Part shown: positions 54,399-63,762 of the stretch, piece after piece
Position numbering within the stretch: position 1 is the first letter of the stretch
How the letters are laid out: each line of letters starts with the position of its first letter
NCBI GenBank assembly: GCA_022842245.1
Contig: JALHPZ010000013.1
Coordinates: 109,505-173,504 of the forward strand
Direction: 5' to 3'
Source of the DNA: Gemmataceae bacterium
GTDB taxonomy: Bacteria; Planctomycetota; Planctomycetia; Gemmatales; Gemmataceae
DNA length: 64,000 bases
Program-made: the position numbers and the translations under genes
The notes under the pieces: model-generated
The model's database searches: none
The model's input: only the letters and a program-made list of their open reading frames with translations
What the model was told of the DNA's origin: nothing

Positions 54399-56905
54399 GG
54401 GGACCCCGGTTGTTTGCGATACACGAACGAGTCGGAAGTTAACAGCGACACGACCACCGCCTTGAAACTGCCGCCACTTGCGACGTACGCGCGGTCGGCG
54501 TCGATCAGTGTCTGAGAGTCGGAAGGCCGTTCGTTGCGACCCAGGAAGAATCGGAACGCGTGGCGCACGATCGACTGCCGCACGCGGTCGGATTTCGCCA
54601 ACCGGTCGATCAGGTCGAAGGCGTCTTTCACGTTGCCGTCGAGTTTCGGATCGCCCGTACCAGATAGAACACCGCTCGGGTTGATCGGTTTCGTCTTGTA
54701 CACGTCGGGCGCGTTCTTATCGCTCACGGCCTTGAGTAGGTTGTCCGGGTGTTCGAGTTGTTCGACCGTGCGGAACCGTCCGAAGTCGTCGAACTGTTCG
54801 AGCGGGTAGCCCAGGTCGTTCATCCGACTGTGGCACTTCACGCACGCCGCCGCGCCCGTCACGCCCGTGACGCGTTCGCGCAGCGTATGGTGCGGATCGT
54901 CAGGCACTTTCGCGTCGACGGTGATGGGCACGTCCGGCACCACACCTGCCAACAACTTTTCGCGGATCCATTTCCCGCGGCGAATCGGGTCCGATGCCGC
55001 GTTCGCGGAGAACGCGACCAGCCACGCCGGGTGGGTCAAAATGCCCTTCCGGTGTTCGATCGGAAACGGCTGCACAGGGTGGTAATCGAGTTTGTCGTCG
55101 CCCCCGTATTTGTCCTCGCGCCCGGGCAGCTTTGGCAAGTTGTAGAGTTGCGAATGGCGGTATCGGTTCCCGAACGCCCACGGCGGAACGACGAACGGTG
55201 TGCGCCCTTGGCCGAAGGTGTAATCGAAATACCTCATATACCGCGTCAGACTGTGATCGACTCGCCGCTGACTGCGACCGGGCAAGCCCTTCGGATCGAG
55301 GTACTTTTTGATCACGTCCGCCTGTTGCTGGGCGACGGCGTCCGGGTACTTCTTCCAATCGGTGTCTTTGAGGGCTTCGTACGCCTTGCGCCAGTTGGCA
55401 ATGATCTGCTCGCCCTTGGCGTTGTCCACGTGGTGGTACACGAAGTACCGGTCCGTGGTGAGCAGCGTTTCGAACACGGACTTGTCTTGATCGATTGCCC
55501 AAGCCACGAGGCGGTCGGCTTCGTCGATCAGACGACCCGGCGTCTGCGTGTCGTCACGCCCCGCGTTTACGTAACTGCCGCCGGCTCGTTTTTCGTCCTT
55601 GAACACTTTCAATGCGGCCGTGTATCCGAAGAAGTCGCGGAAGAATCGCACCAGTTTCGGATGCGTTGCGACCGCGCGGGGGTTCACCCCAATGTCGTCA
55701 TCGACCGGGCCCCAGAAGGACGATTTGTCGTTCAGGAGTCGGCGCACTTCGCGCTCGTAGTCGGCTTTGGTGGCGAGCTTACCGCTTTCGGCGGCTTGGA
55801 GCAGTTGCGCGTCCGGCCCGCGATCGCCCAGCGCGTACGCGATCGCGTACGCCGCCTCGCGTGGCGACAATGGCACGCGGCCGTACTCGTCCGGCGTGCC
55901 GGTGCCGAACTCCAACCGGTACACGAACTCGGATTCCAGTAGCACCGCCTTGAGTACCTGCCGCAGCCCCTCGGTGTTACCCGCGAGCTTCATCACCTCG
56001 CGCCCGAGAGCGAGGTACTGATCGAGTTCGGCTGCGGTCGGCTCGCGCCGTAGCACGAGACCGAACTGCGCGCGCACCGCGGCGCGCAGCTCGTCGTCAG
56101 TCGGCGCAGCCTTCTTGGCAACGATCGTGTTGAACGCGGCGGGCGTCGTCTTCGGTGCCCACTTGTCCTTCGGATCAACCGGCGCGGCCTTCGTGTCGCC
56201 CGCCTTGAGGCGCGCGGTTTGAAGCTGCTTCGAGGCGATCCACTCGGCGTTGGTGAGCATCAGCAGCAGGTGCCCGCCGTCGAGCGGGGTCAGGTCGTAG
56301 TACCGCACGCCCGCATGGTCCGGAAGCAGGAACGGGTTCGTCACGCCATAAAACCCCGACCGACGCTGGTTCTCGCGCTCGCGACCTTCGAGTTGGAACA
56401 CGTCGAGCAGCCGCTCCTTGAAGATCTGCGGGCTGACGAGCCAGCGGCGGGCGGGCGTGTACCCCTTAGCTTTGTTCGAGCCGTCGAAGAGGCTCGCGTG
56501 ATCGACGTAGTTTCCGGCGTCCGGGTTCGGGAGGCGTTCGTCCAACTTCGACGCCTTGTGTACGCGTAACTCGGCGCGCACCCAGTCGGCCAGCACGCGA
56601 GCCTCGGCTGTGGCCGGTTGCTCACGTTTGGGCGGGGGCATCATCTTGTAGAACAGTTGGTCCTGAATCTTGTTGAGCGCGTCGAGTCGGTCGTTCAACT
56701 TCAGTTTGTCCAGGGTTGTGACATCGATACCGCCCTTACCGCCCTCGGCGTGACAATCCGCGCAGTGGGCAACGAGCGCGGCCCGGACCTCCTTCGGAAC
56801 CGCGAACGCCGGCCCGTCGTCGGCGCGTGCGGACGCGACAGCGGTCGCGAATATTAGCACCGCCCAGAGCGACCGCTGGAACGAGCGGTATGAGGGTGTA
56901 CGCAT
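54395..56905 (-). CDS. DUF1592/DUF1588 family haem-binding-type exported protein
   Basis: 836 residues with a signal peptide (cleavage near A-S-A-R-A). The N-terminal C-A-D-C-H (Cys-x-x-Cys-His, about 48-52) and a later C-V-K-C-H are haem c or metal sites. The DUF1592/1588/1585 blocks fill the central and C-terminal part, for example Y-R-L-E-F-G and F-R-F-F-L-G-R-N. It is proposed to take electrons from extracellular substrates, but the role is not established. The first gene of the minus-strand run, followed by DUF1552. Confidence 0.9.
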   Translation of the reverse strand: MRTPSYRSFQRSLWAVLIFATAVASARADDGPAFAVPKEVRAALVAHCADCHAEGGKGGIDVTTLDKLKLNDRLDALNKIQDQLFYKMMPPPKREQPATAEARVLADWVRAELRVHKASKLDERLPNPDAGNYVDHASLFDGSNKAKGYTPARRWLVSPQIFKERLLDVFQLEGRERENQRRSGFYGVTNPFLLPDHAGVRYYDLTPLDGGHLLLMLTNAEWIASKQLQTARLKAGDTKAAPVDPKDKWAPKTTPAAFNTIVAKKAAPTDDELRAAVRAQFGLVLRREPTAAELDQYLALGREVMKLAGNTEGLRQVLKAVLLESEFVYRLEFGTGTPDEYGRVPLSPREAAYAIAYALGDRGPDAQLLQAAESGKLATKADYEREVRRLLNDKSSFWGPVDDDIGVNPRAVATHPKLVRFFRDFFGYTAALKVFKDEKRAGGSYVNAGRDDTQTPGRLIDEADRLVAWAIDQDKSVFETLLTTDRYFVYHHVDNAKGEQIIANWRKAYEALKDTDWKKYPDAVAQQQADVIKKYLDPKGLPGRSQRRVDHSLTRYMRYFDYTFGQGRTPFVVPPWAFGNRYRHSQLYNLPKLPGREDKYGGDDKLDYHPVQPFPIEHRKGILTHPAWLVAFSANAASDPIRRGKWIREKLLAGVVPDVPITVDAKVPDDPHHTLRERVTGVTGAAACVKCHSRMNDLGYPLEQFDDFGRFRTVEQLEHPDNLLKAVSDKNAPDVYKTKPINPSGVLSGTGDPKLDGNVKDAFDLIDRLAKSDRVRQSIVRHAFRFFLGRNERPSDSQTLIDADRAYVASGGSFKAVVVSLLTSDSFVYRKQPGSP

Positions 56906-57156
56906 CGAGTGAGGTCCGAGGGCCCAAGTCGCGAGTCGGGCGAGCGCGGGATTACACTACAATTTTGATGGCCCGGATTATTGATTCCAGGAAAAACGGT
57001 AACGACCTCGGGAACGCTTCCCGTATTTCGGGATATCAATGCACCACACCCGGCGGAGGACGGGCCGTGCGGACCTCTCGGTGCGCGTCGAGCGCCGTTG
57101 CGAACGAGTGGGCGTCTGCCATATCTGGCGTCTGCCAACCCGATAATCGGGGCCCT

Positions 57157-57515
57157 GTGATCCAGCTGGCAGACCGGTTCGCCCTGGCCTTCGTCTTCGA
57201 GTACGCCGCCACGCTCGGGGCCGTCGACGTGACGTACGTACCGCCGCAGGGTGTGCAGCACGACTTCCACGGCCGGTGGGGGCGGACGAGTTCTCCTGCC
57301 TGTCCCGCTACGACGGACTGCTCTTCCTGCGGGTGAACCCGCTCGGGGCATGGCACATGGGCCACGCCGACGAGTACCGCCTGGCGACCCCGACACGGGT
57401 GGAGTTGTGCCAGCGGTCCGGGAATCGGTTCGTGGTGGTCCGCGAGGCCGACCTCGACGCCGTGCGAAACTTGGCCCGCAAGATCGGGCATGTCTGGCCG
57501 ATTCCGGGTGTCTGA
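57157..57515 (+). pseudogene. frameshifted gene fragment, unrecognised
   Basis: One frame reads V-I-Q-L-A-D-R-F-A-L-A-F-V-F-E-Y from 57157, and the second continues from about 57276 (R-Y-D-G-L-L-F-L-R-V-N-P-L-G-A-W-H-M-G) to a stop at 57515. Joining them gives one coherent protein end if one G is restored in the G-run near 57277. The upstream start is absent, so this is the 3' end of a larger gene. I do not recognise the family. The 250 bases from 56906 to 57156 show only the DUF1592 promoter region. Confidence 0.5.
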
Positions 57516-57537
57516 CAGGGTGTCCGGGACGACGAGG

Positions 57538-57770
57538 TCAGTGCCACAAGCAGCCTGTCGGGTCCTCGGTGAGGGCGGTCTTGAAGTGGCCGTGCGACAA
57601 CTCCGCGTCGCCGTTCTCGTGTGCCCGCCGCGCGTTGATCCGTTGGCCCGACAGACCGTAATGCGTCTGGAGAACGCGATACACGGTCCAACCGTCCCGG
57701 GAAGCGACCGCAGGGTCAATCTCGGACCCCGACCGAATCAGCGGCGTGCAGAATCCGCTAGGATGTGTGA
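57538..57770 (-). pseudogene. IS21-family transposase (IstA) fragment
   Basis: The minus strand reads L-Q-T-H-Y-G-L-S-G-Q-R-I-N-A-R-R-A-H-E-N-G-D, then a catalytic-core-like S-H-G-H-F-K-T-A-L, which matches the central IstA region (H-Y-G ... A-H-E-N-G-D-V-E ... H-x-x-F-K). Only about 75 residues remain, ending in a stop at 57538. It sits in reverse orientation to the flanking fragments. No IstB or terminal repeats are seen. Confidence 0.6.
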
Positions 57771-57945
57771 TGCGTTTGGGGCGCAGATAACGCATGGTGT
57801 GTTGAGCCGTGTTCCGCTCCTCAGGGAGACCCTCCTGTGACTGACGAATCCGTCTTCGCCGAGGCCCTGGCGATTCCTTCCCCGGCTGACCGGGCCGGTA
57901 CCTGGACCGCGCGTCTGTGTCGGTGACGCCGAGCTGCGTGCCGCC

Positions 57946-60270
57946 GTGGAAGCGTTGCTGGCCGCCCACGCCTCATCGAACCCCCTCGACCGCCCGCCGG
58001 CCTACCTCGCCCGGACCGGGGCAAATGTCCCGGCCGACGGTGCCGGCGTGTCCGCCTCCATCGGTGACCGGGTCGGTCCGTACAAGTTGTTGGAGATAAT
58101 CGGCGAGGGGGGCATGGGCGAGGTGTGGGTCGCCGACCAGTTGGAACCGATCAAACGGCGAGTGACGATCAAGCTGATCAAGCCGGGGATAGACAGCCGC
58201 GGCGTTCTGGGCCGGTTCGAGGCCGAGCGGCAGGCCCTGGCGGTGATGGACCACCAGAACATCGCGAAGGTGCTCGACGCCGGCACGACCGACGACGGCC
58301 GGCCGTACTTCGCTATGGAACTGGTGAAGGGGACGCCGATCACCGAGTTCTGCGACGCCCGCAAGCTGACCCCGAAGCAGCGGCTGGAGCTGTTCGTGCC
58401 GGTGTGTCAGGCGATCCAGCATGCGCACATGAAGGGGATCATCCACCGCGACATCAAGCCGTCGAACGTGCTGGTGGCCCTGCACGACGAGACGCCGGTG
58501 CCGAAGGTGATCGACTTTGGGGTGGCGAAGGCGATAGGCCAGCAGCTGACCGAGAAGACGATTTACACCGGGTTCGGGGCGTTGGTGGGCACGCCGGCGT
58601 ACATGGCCCCGGAACAGGCGACGTTCAACCAGCTCGATGTGGACACGCGCGCCGACGTGTACGCGCTCGGCGTGTTGCTGTACGAGTTGCTGGCCGGGAG
58701 CCCGCCGATCGAAGCGGAGCGGCTGCGGAAGGCGGCGCTGGACGAGGTGTTGCGGATAGTCCGCGACGAGGAGCCGCCGCGTCCGAGCCACCGGCTGAGC
58801 ACCAGCCAGGCGAAGGCCACCATCGCCGCCACCCGCGGGAGCGAGCCGGCCAAGCTGTCGGCGCTCATGAAGGGCGAGTTGGACTGGATCGTGATGAAGG
58901 CGTTGGAGAAGGACCGGACGCGGCGGTACGACACGGCCAACGGGCTGGCCAAGGATGTGGAGCGGTACCTTCACGGCGAACAGGTGCAGGCGGTGCCGCC
59001 CAGCCTCGGCTACCGGCTGCGGAAGGGGTACCGGCAGAACAAGGCGGCGGTGTGGGTGGCGGCGGCGTTCCTGCTGCTCACTTACGCCGGGGCGTCGGGC
59101 GTCTTCTTCGCCTACCAGCGGGCGGTGGCAGCCGAGCGGCAGGCGAAGGACGACCGCGACGCGGCGCTCACCGCCCAGGCAGAGGCGAACGACCAGAGGG
59201 CCCAGGCCGACCGCGAGCGGCAGCGAGCGGAGGAGGAGAAACAGGCGGCCGAGGCGGTGCGGGCGTTCCTGCAGGACGACCTGCTCCGCCAGGCCGACAT
59301 CTTCGCCCAAGCCAGGGCTATGCACCATGCCGAGGGCGAGTTCGAGATCAAGCCGAACCCGACCATCCGCGATCTGCTCGACCGGGCCGCCACCCAGCTC
59401 ACCCCGGAGCGGATCGAGGCGCGGTTCCCGGGCATGCAGTTCGTCCAGGCAGTGGTGCTGCACGCGGTCGCCAACGCCTATTACGGCGTGATGGAAGACG
59501 AGCGGGACCGGCCGCTCATCGACCGAGCCGTCGCGCTCTACCGGGCGGCCCGCGGGGACGCCGACCCGGCCACGCTCAAGGCCTGCAAGTCGCAGCTGCA
59601 CCTCAGCGCAGCGCGGCCCAAGGAGCGGTTCGACGCGCTGGCGAAGTCCTTCCTCGACGACGCCACCCGGGTGCTCGGCCCCCGCGACCGCCTGGTGCTG
59701 GAGGCGCGGCTGACGCGGGCGTCCGGGCCGCTCGCGCGGAACCGGGCGGCCAAGGCGGTCCCAGCCCTGAAGGCAATCCGGGCAGAACTGACCGATGCGG
59801 TCGGCCCAATCCACGGAGGGTTCCCGATAACGCGACGGACCTTGCTCGAACTGCTGGCCGATCTGCCCGATCCTCGCATCAACCGGACCAGGAAACACCG
59901 GCTCGACGACATCCTCATGATCGCCCTCATCGGCATCATCGGCGGAGCCACGACCTTCGAAAGCATTCGCGAGTTCGCCCTCTGCCGCGAGGCGTGGCTC
60001 CGCACGCTCCTCGCGCTGCCCAACGGCAACCCAGCCACGACACGATCTACCGGGTGCTCTGAGGGACGTCGGCGTGGTCCGTCGACGAGGATCGTCTGGC
60101 GACGCGAGCCGTGTCGGGCTACCGGTCCGTGGGTCGTTCGCGACCGAGGCAGAGGATTCCGATATCGTCGAGCGGTGGGCAGCCCTGCGAATGCGTCCGC
60201 ACAGCGGCGAGCAATCCCTCGCAGATTTCCTTCGGGCTGGCGTAGGGACGATCGAGGGATTCGACATTGA
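57946..60270 (+). CDS. Membrane Ser/Thr kinase, start frameshifted and C-terminus replaced by IS sequence
   Basis: 774 open codons from GTG 57946. The kinase domain is complete: P-loop I-G-E-G-G-M-G near 51, H-R-D-I-K-P-S-N near 167, D-F-G-V-A near 190. A single membrane helix lies at about 368-390, followed by a Gln/Ala coiled coil. Related planctomycete kinases start further upstream: from GTG 57839 (M-T-D-E-S-V-F-A-E-A) this reads well for 20 codons, then two indels (about 57898 and 57916) break the frame. The last part (about 620 on) is an ISAs1 transposase N-terminus, and the frame overruns the native end into the next gene. Confidence 0.72.
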   Translation: MEALLAAHASSNPLDRPPAYLARTGANVPADGAGVSASIGDRVGPYKLLEIIGEGGMGEVWVADQLEPIKRRVTIKLIKPGIDSRGVLGRFEAERQALAVMDHQNIAKVLDAGTTDDGRPYFAMELVKGTPITEFCDARKLTPKQRLELFVPVCQAIQHAHMKGIIHRDIKPSNVLVALHDETPVPKVIDFGVAKAIGQQLTEKTIYTGFGALVGTPAYMAPEQATFNQLDVDTRADVYALGVLLYELLAGSPPIEAERLRKAALDEVLRIVRDEEPPRPSHRLSTSQAKATIAATRGSEPAKLSALMKGELDWIVMKALEKDRTRRYDTANGLAKDVERYLHGEQVQAVPPSLGYRLRKGYRQNKAAVWVAAAFLLLTYAGASGVFFAYQRAVAAERQAKDDRDAALTAQAEANDQRAQADRERQRAEEEKQAAEAVRAFLQDDLLRQADIFAQARAMHHAEGEFEIKPNPTIRDLLDRAATQLTPERIEARFPGMQFVQAVVLHAVANAYYGVMEDERDRPLIDRAVALYRAARGDADPATLKACKSQLHLSAARPKERFDALAKSFLDDATRVLGPRDRLVLEARLTRASGPLARNRAAKAVPALKAIRAELTDAVGPIHGGFPITRRTLLELLADLPDPRINRTRKHRLDDILMIALIGIIGGATTFESIREFALCREAWLRTLLALPNGNPATTRSTGCSEGRRRGPSTRIVWRREPCRATGPWVVRDRGRGFRYRRAVGSPANASAQRRAIPRRFPSGWRRDDRGIRH
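59806..60061 (+). mobile_element. ISAs1-family transposase N-terminal fragment
   Basis: In frame with the kinase, the protein reads L-L-A-D-L-P-D-P-R-I-N-R-T-R-K-H-R-L-D-D-I-L-M-I-A and A-T-T-F-E-S-I-R-E-F, the conserved start of ISAs1-type transposases. At about 60032 the expected S-H-D-T-I-Y-R-V-L shifts to another frame and stops at 60061. Everything beyond (the catalytic core) is missing. Confidence 0.6.
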
Positions 60271-62284
60271 GCGCCCCCGCGACGCCCGCGTCGCCGAACA
60301 ACTTTTCCGATGTGGATTTCACATCGGTGACGCCGTCGGTGAACGCGATCAGTCGATCGCCGGGTTCGAGTTCCAGCTCGACGGCGGTGTATTCAAAGTT
60401 TTCGAGAATGCCAAGCGGCAGACCGGATAGATCCGTTGAGATGGCTTCGTCGAACGTGAGATCACGTGTCCGCAGCCGGCGCGGAGCGATATGTCCGGCG
60501 TTGATGATCGTGACGCGGTGCGTCTTCGGATCAAGGACCATGGCGATCATGGTGACGAACGAGTCGGTCACGCCGGATCGAATCATTTCATTGTTGATAG
60601 CCTCGACGGTGCGAGACAGTTCGTGTTGATTCGCGAAACAATGATGAATCTCACCGATCAGCCGGGACAAAATGAGACCTGCGGGCACCCCTTTGCCGAT
60701 GACATCGCCGAGAAGGCCGACGACAGTGCCATCGGGCCGGTCGAGGAAGTAGGCGAAGTCGCCGCTGACGCCGCGAGCGGCCGTATCGAGTGCATGAAAA
60801 GCATAACCGGGGCGCACCGGTAGATCACAGGGTTGTAAGCGGAGCTGGACATTTCGCGCGGTATCCAAATCCCGTTGTAACTCACGGGCTACTAGTTGTG
60901 CATCGAGCAATCGGCCCTTCTCGATGGCAGCGGCGGCCAGGCTTGCGAAGGATTGCAAGGTTTTTGCATCGTCCGGCACGAACTTTCGATTCCGGTCCTG
61001 CGTGTCGATCAAAAGTGCGCCAATTGCTGTCCCATCGCTAACGAAAAGTGGCGTGCACATCGTGGCACGTGTACGTAATTCGACAATGGATTGTGCCACT
61101 CCACCCGAAGATTCATAAGCGTCGTCGCTTAGCTGAACGGCTTTTGATTTCATGCAAGCACGAACGATCGCCCGACTGAAGTTCGCGTCGAGGGCGTCGG
61201 CCGGGCGTCGGGTCTTAGTCACCGTTGCACTAAAACGACCGGCGTCCGACAGGACGACGAAACAGCGTTCCGCGTACCGGAACTCTTGAAGGCATGTATC
61301 CGCGATTTCGTTCAAGAACGAACGGACGCTCCCGCTCGACGCAATCGCCGTGGTGGCCAGTATCAATTTGCGAAGCCGTTCGAGCGATTCGGCCGGGGCC
61401 GCAGCCGAACCGGCGGATTGGACGAACGTTTCCGCCAGCACGCTCTCGTCGGCGTCGACATCCTCGTCGTCGATCGGCGACGGCTCGCCATCGTTTAGGA
61501 ACAGCGCACGGTGGTTCCCTTGGGTGAAGGCGCGTGCCAGGGGAAAGCTCTCTGCCGCAACGCATTCAAAATGCACGAAGACAAACAGCGACGGACGCTC
61601 GTCCTTCATGACCTGGAACACGTCCGCCGAATGAAACCGGACGGGATCGAGATCCAGTCCGTAGGTTTCACCCAGAGTCCGACAAACCTCGACCAAAAAG
61701 CGCGTTGGCTCGAACCGGTCCGTTTCGGGATGGCGGCCGCGCGCGGCGTCTACGACGACAACTCGATCGAACCCCTCGGCTAGTGCGGCGCGAGCGCGGC
61801 TGGCCGAGTCCAAGACCGCCGACGTCAAGCCGCGCGAGTCGGCATTTTTGCAGAAGGCGCTCGTCGTCTCCAGAGTTCGGCGGATCACGGCGCATTCGTC
61901 CAGCAGATTCGCGACGCCTGGATCCCCGCATTGGATTTCGCGGACGTTTCCCAGTTCACTCGTTGCCCGGCCAGTCCGGGATTTCGAATCTTCCGGGTTT
62001 CCGTAGACGAGCATGCTGCGACCCAGCGCGATCCGGTCGCCGGGCTTCAAGCGGCGAATTTGGACGGCGGCCCCGTTCACGAGCGTTCCGTTAACGCTAT
62101 CGAGGTCGGTCACGATGACGTCGCCATCTTCGAATTGGAATTTCGCGTGGTATCGGCTGATGCGTTCGTCGTTGAGTTGAATGGTATTGTCTTCGTTGCG
62201 ACCGATCGTCACGGGTAGATTAAGATCGCGGTAGACGCGACCCCGGTCTACTCCCTCGACGACTTGCAGCGTTATGGTTGGCAT
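60119..62284 (-). CDS. FHA-GAF-PP2C (SpoIIE-type) phosphatase
   Basis: 721 residues. An N-terminal FHA domain (G-R-N-E near 28, S-R-Y-H near 44, N-G-T near 62) binds phosphothreonine. A linker and a GAF domain (about 305-455) follow, then a SpoIIE/PP2C-type phosphatase (about 490-715). Its metal residues are kept: S-G-D-F, G-D-V-I-G-K-G, T-D-G-V-T-D and a final D-D-I-G. The protein is soluble and could reverse a kinase signal, activating when its GAF ligand or phospho-partner binds. It starts 5 bases after the TIR-NTPase stop, so the two are an operon. Confidence 0.9.
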   Translation of the reverse strand: MPTITLQVVEGVDRGRVYRDLNLPVTIGRNEDNTIQLNDERISRYHAKFQFEDGDVIVTDLDSVNGTLVNGAAVQIRRLKPGDRIALGRSMLVYGNPEDSKSRTGRATSELGNVREIQCGDPGVANLLDECAVIRRTLETTSAFCKNADSRGLTSAVLDSASRARAALAEGFDRVVVVDAARGRHPETDRFEPTRFLVEVCRTLGETYGLDLDPVRFHSADVFQVMKDERPSLFVFVHFECVAAESFPLARAFTQGNHRALFLNDGEPSPIDDEDVDADESVLAETFVQSAGSAAAPAESLERLRKLILATTAIASSGSVRSFLNEIADTCLQEFRYAERCFVVLSDAGRFSATVTKTRRPADALDANFSRAIVRACMKSKAVQLSDDAYESSGGVAQSIVELRTRATMCTPLFVSDGTAIGALLIDTQDRNRKFVPDDAKTLQSFASLAAAAIEKGRLLDAQLVARELQRDLDTARNVQLRLQPCDLPVRPGYAFHALDTAARGVSGDFAYFLDRPDGTVVGLLGDVIGKGVPAGLILSRLIGEIHHCFANQHELSRTVEAINNEMIRSGVTDSFVTMIAMVLDPKTHRVTIINAGHIAPRRLRTRDLTFDEAISTDLSGLPLGILENFEYTAVELELEPGDRLIAFTDGVTDVKSTSEKLFGDAGVAGALNVESLDRPYASPKEICEGLLAAVRTHSQGCPPLDDIGILCLGRERPTDR

Positions 62285-62289
62285 GAGAT

Positions 62290-63762
62290 TCAGGAAATCA
62301 AGTGTGGCTTGTCACGCTTGAGGTTATCGTAAGCCAGACCGACATGGTCGGCCGTCACGACGGTCGCTCCCGCCGCGCGGGCGGCCTGAAAACTCCCGCC
62401 GGCCAGGAGTTGGATCAAGTAGGGTCGGCCCCGGCTCAGTTCCCAGATCCGGTCGAACGCGTCCGGTTCCGCGGGCGGTTGGCCCGGCCGGCCGTCCGAT
62501 GCACAATAGCGAGCCAGCAGGCTCTTCAGGTCGTTCGGCGACGCGAATGGTCCCAGTCGCAAGTGGTGGCCGAATACGTCGCTCAATCGTGAGAACGATT
62601 CCTCCATCTCCGGGCTTGCCGCATAGACACTTGCAACTCCGGCCGCGCTCAGCGTCTCTTCGTTGCTCTCGAGCAAATCCACCGACAGCGCGTGCGAGAG
62701 GCGGTTGGCCTCGTCGAAGAAGATCGCGCAGCGCCGCCAGCCCTTGGCGCGCTGGACGGCGAGCAGGTCCTGAGCGAACTGCACGAACTCGCCCGCCAAA
62801 AGTGGCGACGGATCGGTACCGTGTCGCGCGTGGGTGCGTTCGCGAATCCGCGCGAAGAGATCGACGAATTCCGCAAACTCGCCATCGGAGCGAAGCGGCT
62901 CGCTCCACTCCGCCGGCTGCGGACGGAGCAACAGGGAATACTTGCAGTCGAACACCTGCCGTGCCATCTCACCCACCAAGTTGAGAATCGTGTGTTCGAG
63001 AAACGATTCCGGCGTGAGCTTCTCGCACTGCTGCAGGTTGAGGTAGACGGCCAGGATGTCGTTGCCCGGGGCCCCCATGATCTCGTGGATGAGTTTGGTG
63101 CAGAAGCTGGTCTTTCCGTCGCGGCGGTTGCCGACGAGCAGGAAGCCGTGGCCATCTCGTACAAGGCGTGCGCCGTCGCGTAGGGCGTCTTCGCGATCGA
63201 TGAAAAATTCGGGCGGCACGACGCTGCCATAATGGAACGATGGAAGCGATACCGTCGTGGGGGCCGATGGTGGCGGCGGCCGGCCGATATCGGGAGCGAC
63301 CGGCAATACGGGCGCCTTGAAGACCCTCGCGGACAGCGCGCCGCGCAGGATTTCGTGGTAGCGTTCCTCGGACATGGAGTGCCGGAGGATCGCCTGGAAT
63401 CGGCCAAGCTGGAGTTGCAGTCCGGGCGGGAGTTCGGTCGGTTGCAGGTGCACCATCAGGATCTGACGGCCGCGGCCGAGAGCGAAGTGGACTTCGTTCA
63501 GTACATGTGGAGAGGCCACCGCGCCCGGAGTTATAAAGATCAAAAACGTCTCGCAGCGGGCAATCGAATCGGCAAGTTGCTCGTTCCAATCGCTACTCGG
63601 CCGGATACCGCGGTCGTACCAAACACGGCAGCCGGCGCGGTCTAAGCGTTCCAGTTCCGCGTAGACCGCCTCCGAATCCAGATGTGAGTAGCTGACGAAG
63701 ACGTACGGCTCCGGCCCGGTATACGGAACGACTGTCCGAGGTGGTTCTCCCGCTACAGCCAT
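62290..63762 (-). CDS. TIR-domain STAND-like NTPase
   Basis: 490 residues. The N-terminal TIR domain (about 19-140) shows F-V-S-Y-S-H-L-D, a central W-Y-D-R-G and the putative catalytic Glu in N-E-V-H-F-A-L. The second part is an NTPase with P-loop G-N-R-R-D-G-K-T-S near 215 and a Walker B-type F-F-D-E-A-N-R near 345. This TIR-NTPase combination is typical of immune-type proteins that can cleave NAD+ on sensing infection. There is no C-terminal sensor repeat. The partner gene, a FHA-GAF-PP2C phosphatase, starts 5 bases later. Confidence 0.85.
   Translation of the reverse strand: MAVAGEPPRTVVPYTGPEPYVFVSYSHLDSEAVYAELERLDRAGCRVWYDRGIRPSSDWNEQLADSIARCETFLIFITPGAVASPHVLNEVHFALGRGRQILMVHLQPTELPPGLQLQLGRFQAILRHSMSEERYHEILRGALSARVFKAPVLPVAPDIGRPPPPSAPTTVSLPSFHYGSVVPPEFFIDREDALRDGARLVRDGHGFLLVGNRRDGKTSFCTKLIHEIMGAPGNDILAVYLNLQQCEKLTPESFLEHTILNLVGEMARQVFDCKYSLLLRPQPAEWSEPLRSDGEFAEFVDLFARIRERTHARHGTDPSPLLAGEFVQFAQDLLAVQRAKGWRRCAIFFDEANRLSHALSVDLLESNEETLSAAGVASVYAASPEMEESFSRLSDVFGHHLRLGPFASPNDLKSLLARYCASDGRPGQPPAEPDAFDRIWELSRGRPYLIQLLAGGSFQAARAAGATVVTADHVGLAYDNLKRDKPHLIS

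Noticed and set aside
41089..56905. Classical SusCD polysaccharide utilisation locus
   Set aside because: No SusC/SusD-like genes, TonB-dependent receptors or hybrid two-component sensor were found, so only the sulfatase cluster label is used.
57973..60267. 764-residue minus-strand frame
   Set aside because: It is antisense to a kinase whose catalytic motifs are all present.
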